From an uncultured Collinsella sp. (GTDB lineage Bacteria > Actinomycetota > Coriobacteriia > Coriobacteriales > Coriobacteriaceae), in the NCBI GenBank assembly GCA_902494295.1, contig CABUSL010000055.1, forward strand, positions 1 through 11,750: a stretch of DNA of 11,750 nt. Reading direction: 5' to 3'. Shown one piece after another: positions 1-5,687 of this stretch; position 1 is the stretch's first letter, and the number at the start of each line of letters is the position of its first letter. Made by a program: the position numbers and the translations under genes. Under the pieces are notes generated by a model, which was not told the origin of the DNA, did not search any database, and saw nothing but the letters and a program-made list of their open reading frames with translations.

Positions 1-119
1 AGAACCTCGTGCGGGATGGTGCCCTGCTCGGTCACCGGCACGTGGAACATGTTCTTCTTGGCATCGAGAGATGCCTTGGAGATGGCCATGGGCACCTCAG
101 CGGACTTGCCCATGCCAAC
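1..119 (-). CDS. rpsE: 30S ribosomal protein S5, internal fragment in inverted orientation
   Basis: Read on the minus strand from 119 down to 1, this gives an open frame beginning VGMGKSAEVPMAISKASLDA and continuing through KKNMFHVPVTEQGTIPHEV. That is the central part of ribosomal protein S5: the glycine-rich turn ending in GK, the following helix, and the start of the next strand with the TIPHE motif. S5 lies in the small subunit near the decoding centre and contributes to accuracy. The rest of the operon, including the S5 C-terminus at 121-168, is on the plus strand, so this piece is inverted relative to its own gene. The codon before the first Val is Arg where the family has Gly, which places the junction at about 117-122. 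I treat it as an assembly or amplification chimera rather than a second gene. Confidence 0.85.
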
Positions 120-120
120 T

Positions 121-168
121 CGCCGTGGCCTGACGGTCTCCGAGATGTTCGTCGGTAAGGAGAACTAA
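121..168 (+). CDS. rpsE: 30S ribosomal protein S5, C-terminal end (partial)
   Basis: The plus-strand frame ending in TAA at 166-168 encodes RRGLTVSEMFVGKEN, which fits as the last residues of S5: it lies immediately upstream of rpmD, where rpsE belongs in the spc operon, and S5 sequence is present just upstream in inverted form. Only about 15 residues are visible because the sequence switches at about 117-122 to an inverted internal S5 fragment. The AAGGAG at 157-162 inside this end is the Shine-Dalgarno site for rpmD. The tail is poorly conserved, so the identification rests mainly on position. Confidence 0.7.
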   Translation, partial: RRGLTVSEMFVGKEN

Positions 169-170
169 GC

Positions 171-353
171 ATGGCTGACACCATCAAGATCAAGCAGGTC
201 CGCAGCACCAACGGTTGCAAGCAGGACCAGGTCCGTACTGTCCGTGCCCTCGGTCTCCACAGGATCCGCGAGGTTCGCGAGATTGCTGACAACGAGTCCG
301 TCCGCGGCATGATCTTCAAGGTCAAGCACCTTGTCGAGATTGTAGAGGAGTAG
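171..353 (+). CDS. rpmD: 50S ribosomal protein L30
   Basis: This 60-residue protein matches bacterial L30 in length and pattern. It starts with a basic strand (IKIKQVRSTNGCKQDQ), continues with the helix containing RTVRALGLHRI, then the EVREIADNESVRGMIFKVKHLV segment typical of the family. L30 is a small globular protein of the large subunit that binds 23S rRNA. The ATG at 171 is preceded by AAGGAG at 157-162, eight bases away, and lies two bases after the rpsE stop. Its own last codons (343-350, TAGAGGAG) supply the ribosome-binding site of rplO, so the two genes are probably translated in close coupling. It belongs to the spc operon. Confidence 0.95.
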   Translation: MADTIKIKQVRSTNGCKQDQVRTVRALGLHRIREVREIADNESVRGMIFKVKHLVEIVEE

Positions 354-356
354 CAA

Positions 357-806
357 ATGCAGCTTCACGATCTTACTCCCGCGCCCGGTTCCACCAAGAA
401 CCGCAAGCGCGTCGGCCGTGGCAATTCTTCGGGTCACGGCACCACTTCTGGCCGCGGTCAGAAGGGCCAGGGTTCCCGCTCTGGCGGCACCAAGGGTGCC
501 GGCTTCGAGGGTGGCCAGACTCCGCTGGCTATGCGCCTGCCCAAGCTTCCGGGCTTCCGCAACCCCCGTCGTATCGAGTACACCGCTGTTAACGTTGAGC
601 GTCTCGAGCGTAAGTTCGAGGACGGCGCTGTGATCGACGGTGCCGCTCTTAAGGCCGCTCGCATCACCAAGAGCGAGTTCGAGCCCGTCAAGGTGCTCGG
701 CAATGGTGAGCTCACCAAGAAGTTCACGGTCAAGGTCGACAAGGTCAGCGCTTCTGCGCAGGCCAAGATCGAGGCCGCCGGCGGAAAGGTCGAGCTGCCG
801 TGCTAA
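357..806 (+). CDS. rplO: 50S ribosomal protein L15
   Basis: This 149-residue protein is ribosomal L15. The N-terminus has LHDLTPAPGSTKNRKRVGRG followed by a Gly/Ser/Lys/Arg-rich stretch (residues about 20-45) that in this family extends into 23S rRNA. The globular part begins around GFEGGQTPLAMRLPKLPGF, the L15 signature region. L15 is a late-assembling large-subunit protein. The ATG follows TAGAGGAG (343-350) with six bases between. The C-terminal end, GGKVELPC, finishes with TGC TAA, and these bases overlap the GTG start of secY at 800, so the two genes share seven bases and are probably translationally coupled. Confidence 0.97.
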   Translation: MQLHDLTPAPGSTKNRKRVGRGNSSGHGTTSGRGQKGQGSRSGGTKGAGFEGGQTPLAMRLPKLPGFRNPRRIEYTAVNVERLERKFEDGAVIDGAALKAARITKSEFEPVKVLGNGELTKKFTVKVDKVSASAQAKIEAAGGKVELPC

Positions 807-2086
807 ATGGTCTTAAGAATGCTTTCCGCATCAAAGAATTGCGCGAAAAGATTCTTTTTACCATAGCTATGCTCGTCGTGTACCGCATTGGTGCGCACGT
901 TCCTGTGCCCGGCATTCCCTTCCAGGGGATGCTGGGCCTTTTCTCGACCGATAACAATTCGGTCGCCGCAGGTGCTATGGCCCTCCTGAATCTTTTCTCT
1001 GGCGGCGCGTTGAGCTATGTGTCGGTGTTTTCGCTGGGCATCATGCCTTACATCACCAGCTCGATCATCCTCCAGATGCTCCAGGCCGTCGTGCCTTCCC
1101 TGCATGAGCTTGCTCGCGAGGGCGAGGTCGGTCAGACCAAGATTACGCAGTATTCGCGTTACCTCACCCTGGCTCTGGCAATCCTCAACTCCGTTGGTTA
1201 CCTCTTCCTCTTTAAGAGCTTCGGCATCAGCTTCAATGGCGCCGGCGCTCCCGAGATCATCTTCGACCTCATGATCGTCGGCACGCTCACTGCGGGCGCC
1301 ATGCTGATCATGTGGATTGGTGAGCTCATCACCCAGCGCGGTATCGGCAATGGCATGTCGCTGATCATCTTCGCGAACATCATGGCCGGTCTGCCGCAGG
1401 CTATCTTCTCCAGCACCGAGGGCAATGCCGGTGGCATCATCACCATGGTGATCATCTGCGCCATCATCCTGCTGGTTATTCCGTTGATTGTTTTCCTTGA
1501 GCGCGGCCAGCGCCGCATCCCGGTCTCCTACGCTAAGCGCGTCGTGGGCCGTCGCATGATGGGTGGCCAGACCACCTACCTGCCCATCAAGGTCAACACC
1601 GCGGGTGTCGTGCCGATCATCTTCGCTTCGGCGCTGCTGTACTTCCCGGCTCAGATTGCCGTGTTCTTCCCCGGCATCGGCTGGATCCAGGCAGTTGCCT
1701 CTGCGCTTTCGCGCGGCTGGCTCAACTGGGTGCTTAACGTTGTCCTCATCGTGTTTTTCGCGTACTTCTACACGTCCATGGTGTTCAACCCCGATGACAC
1801 GGCCGACAACCTTAAGAAGCAGGGCGGCTTTATTCCGGGCGTGCGTCCGGGTAGGGCTACCGCGGCCTACATCAAGAACGCGCTCAACAAGATTACGCTT
1901 CCCAGCGCTGTCTTTTTGGCGCTCATCGCCATCGTGCCTTCGATCATCTTCTCCTTTACGGGTAACCAGCTAATCCAGGCATTTGGCGGCACGTCCATCC
2001 TCATCATGGTCGGCGTCGTGCTCGACACGGTCGATAAGCTCGAAGGCCAGATCAAGATGTATGATTACGATGGATTCTTTAAATAG
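800..2086 (+). CDS. secY: Protein translocase subunit SecY
   Basis: SecY forms the protein-conducting channel of the Sec translocon in the cytoplasmic membrane, through which SecA-driven secretory proteins and ribosome-bound membrane proteins pass. The 428 residues agree with the family length and show about ten hydrophobic segments. Recognisable points are the N-terminal amphipathic LKNAFRIKELREKILFT, the GIMPYITSSIILQML signature (residues 80-94) after the plug region, ELITQRGIGNGMSLIIFANI (175-194), and the cytosolic loop PGVRPGRATAAYI (346-358), where Arg349 corresponds to the conserved Arg of the SecA/ribosome contact loop. The start is GTG at 800, because MLNGLKNAFR matches the family N-terminus. 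It overlaps the rplO stop by seven bases, with GGAAAGG at 782-788 as a possible ribosome-binding site. adk follows 18 bases after the stop. Confidence 0.98.
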   Translation: MLNGLKNAFRIKELREKILFTIAMLVVYRIGAHVPVPGIPFQGMLGLFSTDNNSVAAGAMALLNLFSGGALSYVSVFSLGIMPYITSSIILQMLQAVVPSLHELAREGEVGQTKITQYSRYLTLALAILNSVGYLFLFKSFGISFNGAGAPEIIFDLMIVGTLTAGAMLIMWIGELITQRGIGNGMSLIIFANIMAGLPQAIFSSTEGNAGGIITMVIICAIILLVIPLIVFLERGQRRIPVSYAKRVVGRRMMGGQTTYLPIKVNTAGVVPIIFASALLYFPAQIAVFFPGIGWIQAVASALSRGWLNWVLNVVLIVFFAYFYTSMVFNPDDTADNLKKQGGFIPGVRPGRATAAYIKNALNKITLPSAVFLALIAIVPSIIFSFTGNQLIQAFGGTSILIMVGVVLDTVDKLEGQIKMYDYDGFFK

Positions 2087-2104
2087 GCTAGAGGAGGATT
2101 GCTC

Positions 2105-2731
2105 ATGAACCTCGTATTGCTCGGAGCTCCGGGTGCCGGTAAGGGTACCGTCGCACAGGAGCTCGTCGCCGAGTTTGGCGTCGCTCACATTTCCACGGGC
2201 GACCTGCTGCGTGCTGCCGTCAAGGGTGGCACCGAGCTTGGTATTCAGGCTAAGAAGTACATGGACGCTGGCGAGCTCGTTCCCGATCAGCTCGTGATCG
2301 ACCTTGTCAAGGAGCGCCTTGCCGCCGATGACGCCCAGCAGGGCTTCATCCTCGACGGCTTCCCGCGCAACACCGCCCAGGCCGTGACGCTCGATTCCGA
2401 GCTCTCCGCCATGGGTCGCGAGATCGACTGCGCCCTTCTGGTCGATGTGGCCCCCGAGGTCATTATCGATCGTCTGTCTTCGCGTCGCACCTGCCGCGCC
2501 TGCGGTTACACCGGCACCGCTGCCGATGCTACCTGCCCCAAGTGTGGCGGCGAGATGTATCAGCGCGACGACGACAAGCCCGAGACCATCAAGAACCGTC
2601 TCGACGTCTACGAGAAGTCCACGAGCCCGCTCGTCGACTACTATCGTGGCCAGGGTCTGCTCAAGTCGGTCAACGGTGACCAGGCTCGCGAGACCGTGTA
2701 CGGGGATGTCAAAGAGGCTCTCGGTCTATGA
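2105..2731 (+). CDS. adk: Adenylate kinase
   Basis: Adenylate kinase converts ATP and AMP reversibly into two ADP in the cytoplasm and so balances the adenylate pool. The 208-residue protein has the P-loop GAPGAGKGT (7-15), the AMP-binding STGDLLR (30-36), DGFPRN (84-89), and a long LID domain. The LID carries four cysteines in a C-X2-C...C-X2-C arrangement (Cys130, 133, 144, 147), so a structural zinc is expected, as in many Gram-positive enzymes. The start is the ATG at 2105, seven bases after GAGGAGG (2091-2097). A TTG at 2099 is in frame but too close to that site. The stop codon overlaps the map start (ATGA at 2728-2731). The secY-adk-map order is standard for the spc operon of Gram-positive bacteria. 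Confidence 0.98.
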   Translation: MNLVLLGAPGAGKGTVAQELVAEFGVAHISTGDLLRAAVKGGTELGIQAKKYMDAGELVPDQLVIDLVKERLAADDAQQGFILDGFPRNTAQAVTLDSELSAMGREIDCALLVDVAPEVIIDRLSSRRTCRACGYTGTAADATCPKCGGEMYQRDDDKPETIKNRLDVYEKSTSPLVDYYRGQGLLKSVNGDQARETVYGDVKEALGL

Positions 2732-3516
2732 TCAAGATTAAGTCTGCAACGCAAATCGAGCAGATGAAGAAGGCAGGAGCGCTATCTAAGATGGCGCTCC
2801 GCCACGTTGGAGCCATGGTGCGCCCCGGCGTTTCGACTTTTGAGCTCGATCAGCTCGCGGAGCAGATTATCCGCATGCATGGCGGCACCCCGGCCTTTAA
2901 GGGTTACGGCGGGTTCCCGGGGACCATTTGCGCATCGATCAACGATGCCGTGGTCCACGGTATTCCCAACCCCGACATGATCCTGCGCGATGGCGATATC
3001 ATCTCCATCGATACGGGAGCCGTTGTCGACGGTTGGGTCGGCGATAACGCTTGGACGTTTTTCGTCGGCACCCCCACGCCCGAAGCCAAGGCTTTGTGCG
3101 AGGTCACGCGCGATTGCCTTAAGGCTGCCATCGAGCAGGCTGTTCCCGGTAACCATATCGGGGACGTCGGTTATGCCGTTCAGTCCCTCGCCGAGTCTCA
3201 CGGTTACGGCGTGCTTCGTGATTATGTGGGCCATGGCATTGGTCGCGTGATGCACGAGGACCCCAACGTTCCTAACTATGGAAAGAAGGGGAGGGGCGTT
3301 CGCCTCCAGGCCGGCATGGTCATTGCCATTGAGCCGATGGTTACGATGGGTTCCAACCATGTGAGCACGGGCTCCGACGGTTGGATCGTTACGACCAACG
3401 ACCACCTGCCCGCCGCGCACTACGAGAACACCGTCGCCATTACCAATGACGGTCCGGTGATTCTCACCACGGATGCCCAAGGTGCTTGGTGTTCGCTCCA
3501 AGGCGGAGAAATGTAA
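2728..3516 (+). CDS. map: Methionine aminopeptidase, type I
   Basis: This enzyme removes the initiator methionine from nascent proteins. All the metal and catalytic residues of type I enzymes are present: His77, Asp95 (SIDTG), Asp106 (GDNAW), His169 (GHGIG), Glu202 (AIEPM) and Glu233 (HYENT), each two residues earlier than in the E. coli enzyme. There is no N-terminal zinc finger or SH3-binding extension. The ATG overlaps the adk stop by four bases, indicating translational coupling. The last residues after ILTTDAQ (GAWCSLQGGEM) do not look like a conserved part of the family. The stop codon lies inside the left end of the long palindrome at 3508-3636, so the 3' end of the gene may have been reshaped by that element. 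Total length, 262 residues, is normal. Confidence 0.98.
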   Translation: MIKIKSATQIEQMKKAGALSKMALRHVGAMVRPGVSTFELDQLAEQIIRMHGGTPAFKGYGGFPGTICASINDAVVHGIPNPDMILRDGDIISIDTGAVVDGWVGDNAWTFFVGTPTPEAKALCEVTRDCLKAAIEQAVPGNHIGDVGYAVQSLAESHGYGVLRDYVGHGIGRVMHEDPNVPNYGKKGRGVRLQAGMVIAIEPMVTMGSNHVSTGSDGWIVTTNDHLPAAHYENTVAITNDGPVILTTDAQGAWCSLQGGEM

Positions 3517-3636
3517 AAGTCGCCGCCCCCTGATGCCCAACCTCGCCTTTCAATTTCGAAGGCATGACCCCAAGGTCTATGCCTTCTCATTTCAAGGCGA
3601 TCTTGGGCATCAGGGAACGGCTTTGTTTTACATTTC
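3508..3636. repeat. Long imperfect palindrome between map and infA
   Basis: The two halves of this 129-base stretch are imperfect reverse complements. From the outside inwards, GAAATGTAAAA (3508-3518) pairs with 3626-3636, CCCTGATGCCCAA (3528-3540) pairs exactly with TTGGGCATCAGGG (3603-3615), TCGCCTT (3543-3549) pairs with AAGGCGA (3594-3600), GAAGGCAT (3558-3565) pairs with ATGCCTTC (3579-3586), and GACC (3566-3569) pairs with GGTC (3574-3577) around a CCAA loop. At least 47 of about 61 positions per arm can pair. The outer left arm contains the map stop codon (3514-3516). The inner 3528-3615 hairpin is followed by a T-rich run (CTTTGTTTT at 3621-3629), so it could act as a terminator or attenuator. 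The size, the terminal inverted repeats and the arm mismatches also fit an aged miniature inverted-repeat element. I saw no coding potential in it. Confidence 0.75.
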
Positions 3637-3680
3637 AAATGTAACAAGTTCCACTTAGTTGTGGAGCCATTACGAAGTTA

Positions 3681-3709
3681 TTACGATGCGTGCATACGTG
3701 TTGTAGAAT
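3681..3709 (+). promoter_or_regulatory. Probable sigma-70 type promoter for infA and downstream genes
   Basis: TTACGA (3681-3686) and TAGAAT (3704-3709) are separated by 17 bases. The -10 element matches the consensus at five of six positions and the -35 at three of six. The site lies about 40 bases upstream of the infA start, in a locally AT-richer gap after the palindrome. The heptamer ATTACGA occurs at 3669-3675 and again at 3680-3686, 11 bases apart, and the second copy overlaps the -35. This spacing is one helical turn, so the pair could bind a regulator. The promoter is inferred from sequence pattern and position only. Confidence 0.5.
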
Positions 3710-3748
3710 ACTCAATCGCTGTCGTTTTCTAGAGAAAGATGATTGCTT

Positions 3749-3967
3749 GTGAAGAAGGAAGACGCAATTGAGCTCGAGGGTACGGTAAAGGAACCACTGC
3801 CCAATGCCATGTTTAAGGTCGAGCTCGAGAACGGTCATTCGGTTCTGTGCAACATTTCTGGCAAGATCCGAATGAATTACATCCGCATTCTCCCCGGTGA
3901 CAGGGTTGTCGTGGAGCTTTCCCCGTACGACCTGACCCGCGGCCGCATCACCTATCGCTATAAATAG
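3749..3967 (+). CDS. infA: Translation initiation factor IF-1
   Basis: IF-1 binds the ribosomal A site during initiation and works with IF-2 and IF-3. From the GTG at 3749 the product is 72 residues, exactly the usual length, starting MKKEDAIELEGTVKEPLPNA and ending SPYDLTRGRITYRYK. It is a single S1/OB-fold domain with the conserved MFKVELENGH and ISGKIRMNYIRILPGD segments. I prefer GTG 3749 over the in-frame TTG at 3743, because the family starts here and because the purine-rich AGAAAG (3733-3738) is ten bases from GTG but only four from TTG. The gene is separated from map by 232 bases and from rpmJ by 150 bases, unlike the tightly packed genes around it, which suggests its own promoter. 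Confidence 0.97.
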   Translation: MKKEDAIELEGTVKEPLPNAMFKVELENGHSVLCNISGKIRMNYIRILPGDRVVVELSPYDLTRGRITYRYK

Positions 3968-4117
3968 CGGCACGCATACACGCACTCCATTTCCGGCTGC
4001 AGGCTTAGCTCAACCTACGGTCGGATTGTGTGTGAAGACCAGCCATAGTTTTAAACGCCTGCGGCTGGGCGAGTAGATAGTAGGGAAGTAGTTTGAGCGC
4101 TACCGAAAGGAAGAACG
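3968..4117 (+). promoter_or_regulatory. infA-rpmJ intergenic region, possible structured leader
   Basis: This 150-base gap carries no gene. It holds several short inverted repeats: CCAGCC (4039-4044) pairs with GGCTGG (4063-4068) around an 18-base AT-rich loop, and GCAGGC (3999-4004) can alternatively pair with GCCTGC at 4057-4062. The two pairings are nested, so they could form one stem or compete. There is a weak promoter-like arrangement, TTGTGT (4026-4031) and TTTTAA (4049-4054), 17 bases apart. The Shine-Dalgarno site of rpmJ (AAAGGAA, 4106-4112) closes the region. Ribosomal operons are often autoregulated through such leaders, but I recognise no known motif here. Confidence 0.3.
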
Positions 4118-4231
4118 ATGAAGGTACGTCCTTCGGTCAAGAAGATGTGCGATAAGTGCAAAATCATTAGGCGCCATGGCAAGGTCCTCGTCATTTGCGA
4201 GAACCCCCGTCATAAGCAGCGTCAGGGTTAA
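4118..4231 (+). CDS. rpmJ: 50S ribosomal protein L36, zinc-binding form
   Basis: This 37-residue protein reads MKVRPSVKKMCDKCKIIRRH and continues GKVLVICENPRHKQRQG. It has the usual L36 length and the zinc ligands of the C+ form: Cys11, Cys14, Cys27 and His32. L36 is the smallest large-subunit protein and binds 23S rRNA. The ATG follows AAAGGAA (4106-4112) at a spacing of five bases. The infA-rpmJ-rpsM-rpsK order is the classical Gram-positive one. Because it carries the cysteines, this copy is expected to be the zinc-replete version. Many bacteria keep a cysteine-free paralogue elsewhere, which cannot be assessed here. Confidence 0.97.
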   Translation: MKVRPSVKKMCDKCKIIRRHGKVLVICENPRHKQRQG

Positions 4232-4245
4232 GAGAGGAGACTACG

Positions 4246-4620
4246 TTGGCCCGTATTAATGGTGTCGACCTCCCGCGTGAGAAGCGCGTTGAGATCGGTC
4301 TGACCTACATTTACGGCATCGGCCGCACCACTGCGACGAAGATTTGCGTCGAGTGCAACGTTAACGTGGATACGCGCGTTAAGGACCTCACCGAGGATGA
4401 GGTTAACGCCATCCGCGATTATATCGATAAGAACCAGATCATGGTTGAGGGCGACCTCCGCCGTGAGCGCAACCAGAACGTCAAGCGCCTTATGGACATC
4501 GGCTGCAACCGCGGCCTTCGTCACCGCAAGGGCCTCCCGGTCCGCGGCCAGCGCACCCACACTAACGCTCGTACCCGCAAGGGCCCGAAGCGTCAGATCG
4601 GTGCTAAGAAGAAGAAATAA
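4246..4620 (+). CDS. rpsM: 30S ribosomal protein S13
   Basis: S13 sits in the head of the small subunit and contacts the P-site tRNA and the large subunit. The 124-residue protein begins MARINGVDLPREKRVEIGLT, contains the helix-two-turn-helix with YGIGRTTATKIC, and ends in the family signature GLPVRGQRTHTNARTRKGPK followed by a basic tail (KKKK). The start codon is TTG at 4246. No in-frame ATG or GTG exists near it, the family N-terminus begins exactly there, and a strong AGAGAGGAGA (4231-4240) precedes it by five bases. A TTG start on a highly expressed ribosomal gene is unusual. rpsK begins 14 bases after the stop. Confidence 0.98.
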   Translation: MARINGVDLPREKRVEIGLTYIYGIGRTTATKICVECNVNVDTRVKDLTEDEVNAIRDYIDKNQIMVEGDLRRERNQNVKRLMDIGCNRGLRHRKGLPVRGQRTHTNARTRKGPKRQIGAKKKK

Positions 4621-4634
4621 GGAGCGCTAGATAG

Positions 4635-5039
4635 ATGGCTACTGCTAAGAAGAACGTTCGCGCTGCCCGTCTGAAGCGCGCGGACCGTAAGAACATTTCC
4701 GTGGGCCAGGCTCACATTCGTTCTACGTTCAACAACACGATCGTTTCGATCACCGATCCCCAGGGCAACGTCATTTCCTGGAAGTCGGCTGGCCAGGTGG
4801 GCTTCAAGGGCTCCCGTAAGTCCACGCCGTTCGCTGCCCAGATGGCTGCCGAGGCTGCTGCCAAGCAGGCCATGGAGCACGGTATGAAGAAGGTTTCCGT
4901 CTTCGTCAAGGGCCCCGGCTCCGGTCGTGAGACCGCCATCCGCTCCCTCCAGGCTGCTGGCCTCGAGGTCTCGAGCATCCAGGACAAGACCCCCATTCCG
5001 CACAACGGCTGCCGCCCCAAGAAGCGTCGCCGCGTGTAA
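4635..5039 (+). CDS. rpsK: 30S ribosomal protein S11
   Basis: S11 lies on the platform of the small subunit, where it helps shape the mRNA exit region with S7. The 134-residue protein has a basic N-terminus (ATAKKNVRAARLKRADRKNI), the conserved AHIRSTFNNTIVSITDPQGN segment, PFAAQMAAEAAAKQAMEHG, VKGPGSGRETAIRSLQAAG, and the S11 C-terminal signature DKTPIPHNGCRPKKRRRV. The ATG at 4635 follows AAGGAGC overlapping the rpsM stop (from 4618). The basic stretch before residue 20 is longer than in E. coli but common in Gram-positive S11. It is part of the alpha operon. Confidence 0.98.
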   Translation: MATAKKNVRAARLKRADRKNISVGQAHIRSTFNNTIVSITDPQGNVISWKSAGQVGFKGSRKSTPFAAQMAAEAAAKQAMEHGMKKVSVFVKGPGSGRETAIRSLQAAGLEVSSIQDKTPIPHNGCRPKKRRRV

Positions 5040-5058
5040 CTGAAAGGATCGTATCAAT

Positions 5059-5655
5059 ATGGCAATCGACAGGACTCCTGTTCTTAAGCGCTGCCGTCAG
5101 CTCGGGATCGATCCCGCTGAGCTCGGTTACAGCAGCAAGAAGGAATCTATCCGTCAGCCCAAGCGCCGTCGCAAGGAATCTGAGTACGGCATGCAGCTGC
5201 GCGAGAAGCAGAAGGTCAAGTTCATCTATGGCGTTCTGGAGAAGCAGTTCCACGGCTACTTCAACAAGGCCCGTAAGATGAACGGCGTCACCGGTGAGAA
5301 CCTCATGATTATTCTTGAGTCTCGCCTCGACAACGTCGTCTTCCGTCTTGGCTTCGCCCGCACCCGCAAAGAGGCTCGTCAGTCCGTCCGTCACGGTCAC
5401 TTCACCGTGAACGGCAAGCGCGTGGACATCCCGTCCTACCGCGTCAAGGCCGGCGACGTCGTCGCTGTCGGCGAGAAGTTCCGTGACCTCCTCCCCATCA
5501 AGGAGGCTCTGATTTCCTCCGAGCGCTTTGAGGTCCCTGGCTGGCTCGAGGTCGATATCGAGAAGCTGTCTGGTAACGTGCTCGCTCTGCCGACGCGTGA
5601 GCAGATCAGCGGTGATATCAACGAGCAGCTCATCGTCGAGCTCTACTCTAAGTAG
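5059..5655 (+). CDS. rpsD: 30S ribosomal protein S4, zinc-free form
   Basis: S4 is a primary 16S rRNA-binding assembly protein and, in several bacteria, a translational repressor of its own operon. The 198 residues include the S4 N-terminal domain and, at about residues 88-150, the S4 RNA-binding fold (SRLDNVVFRLGFARTRKEARQ, then VRHGHFTVNGKRVDIPSYRV). In the first 45 residues only one cysteine (Cys12) is present, so the four-cysteine zinc knuckle of the C+ form is absent and this is a C- type S4. The start ATG follows AAAGGA (5043-5048) with ten bases between. Placed between rpsK and rpoA, it is the normal alpha-operon copy. Confidence 0.97.
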   Translation: MAIDRTPVLKRCRQLGIDPAELGYSSKKESIRQPKRRRKESEYGMQLREKQKVKFIYGVLEKQFHGYFNKARKMNGVTGENLMIILESRLDNVVFRLGFARTRKEARQSVRHGHFTVNGKRVDIPSYRVKAGDVVAVGEKFRDLLPIKEALISSERFEVPGWLEVDIEKLSGNVLALPTREQISGDINEQLIVELYSK

Positions 5656-5687
5656 TCCATCCGGGCTGCTGAGGCTGGAGGTAATAC

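Noticed and set aside
2782..3540. A 252-codon minus-strand open frame across map
   Set aside because: It is antisense to a complete methionine aminopeptidase with all metal ligands. The frame is a by-product of codon bias.
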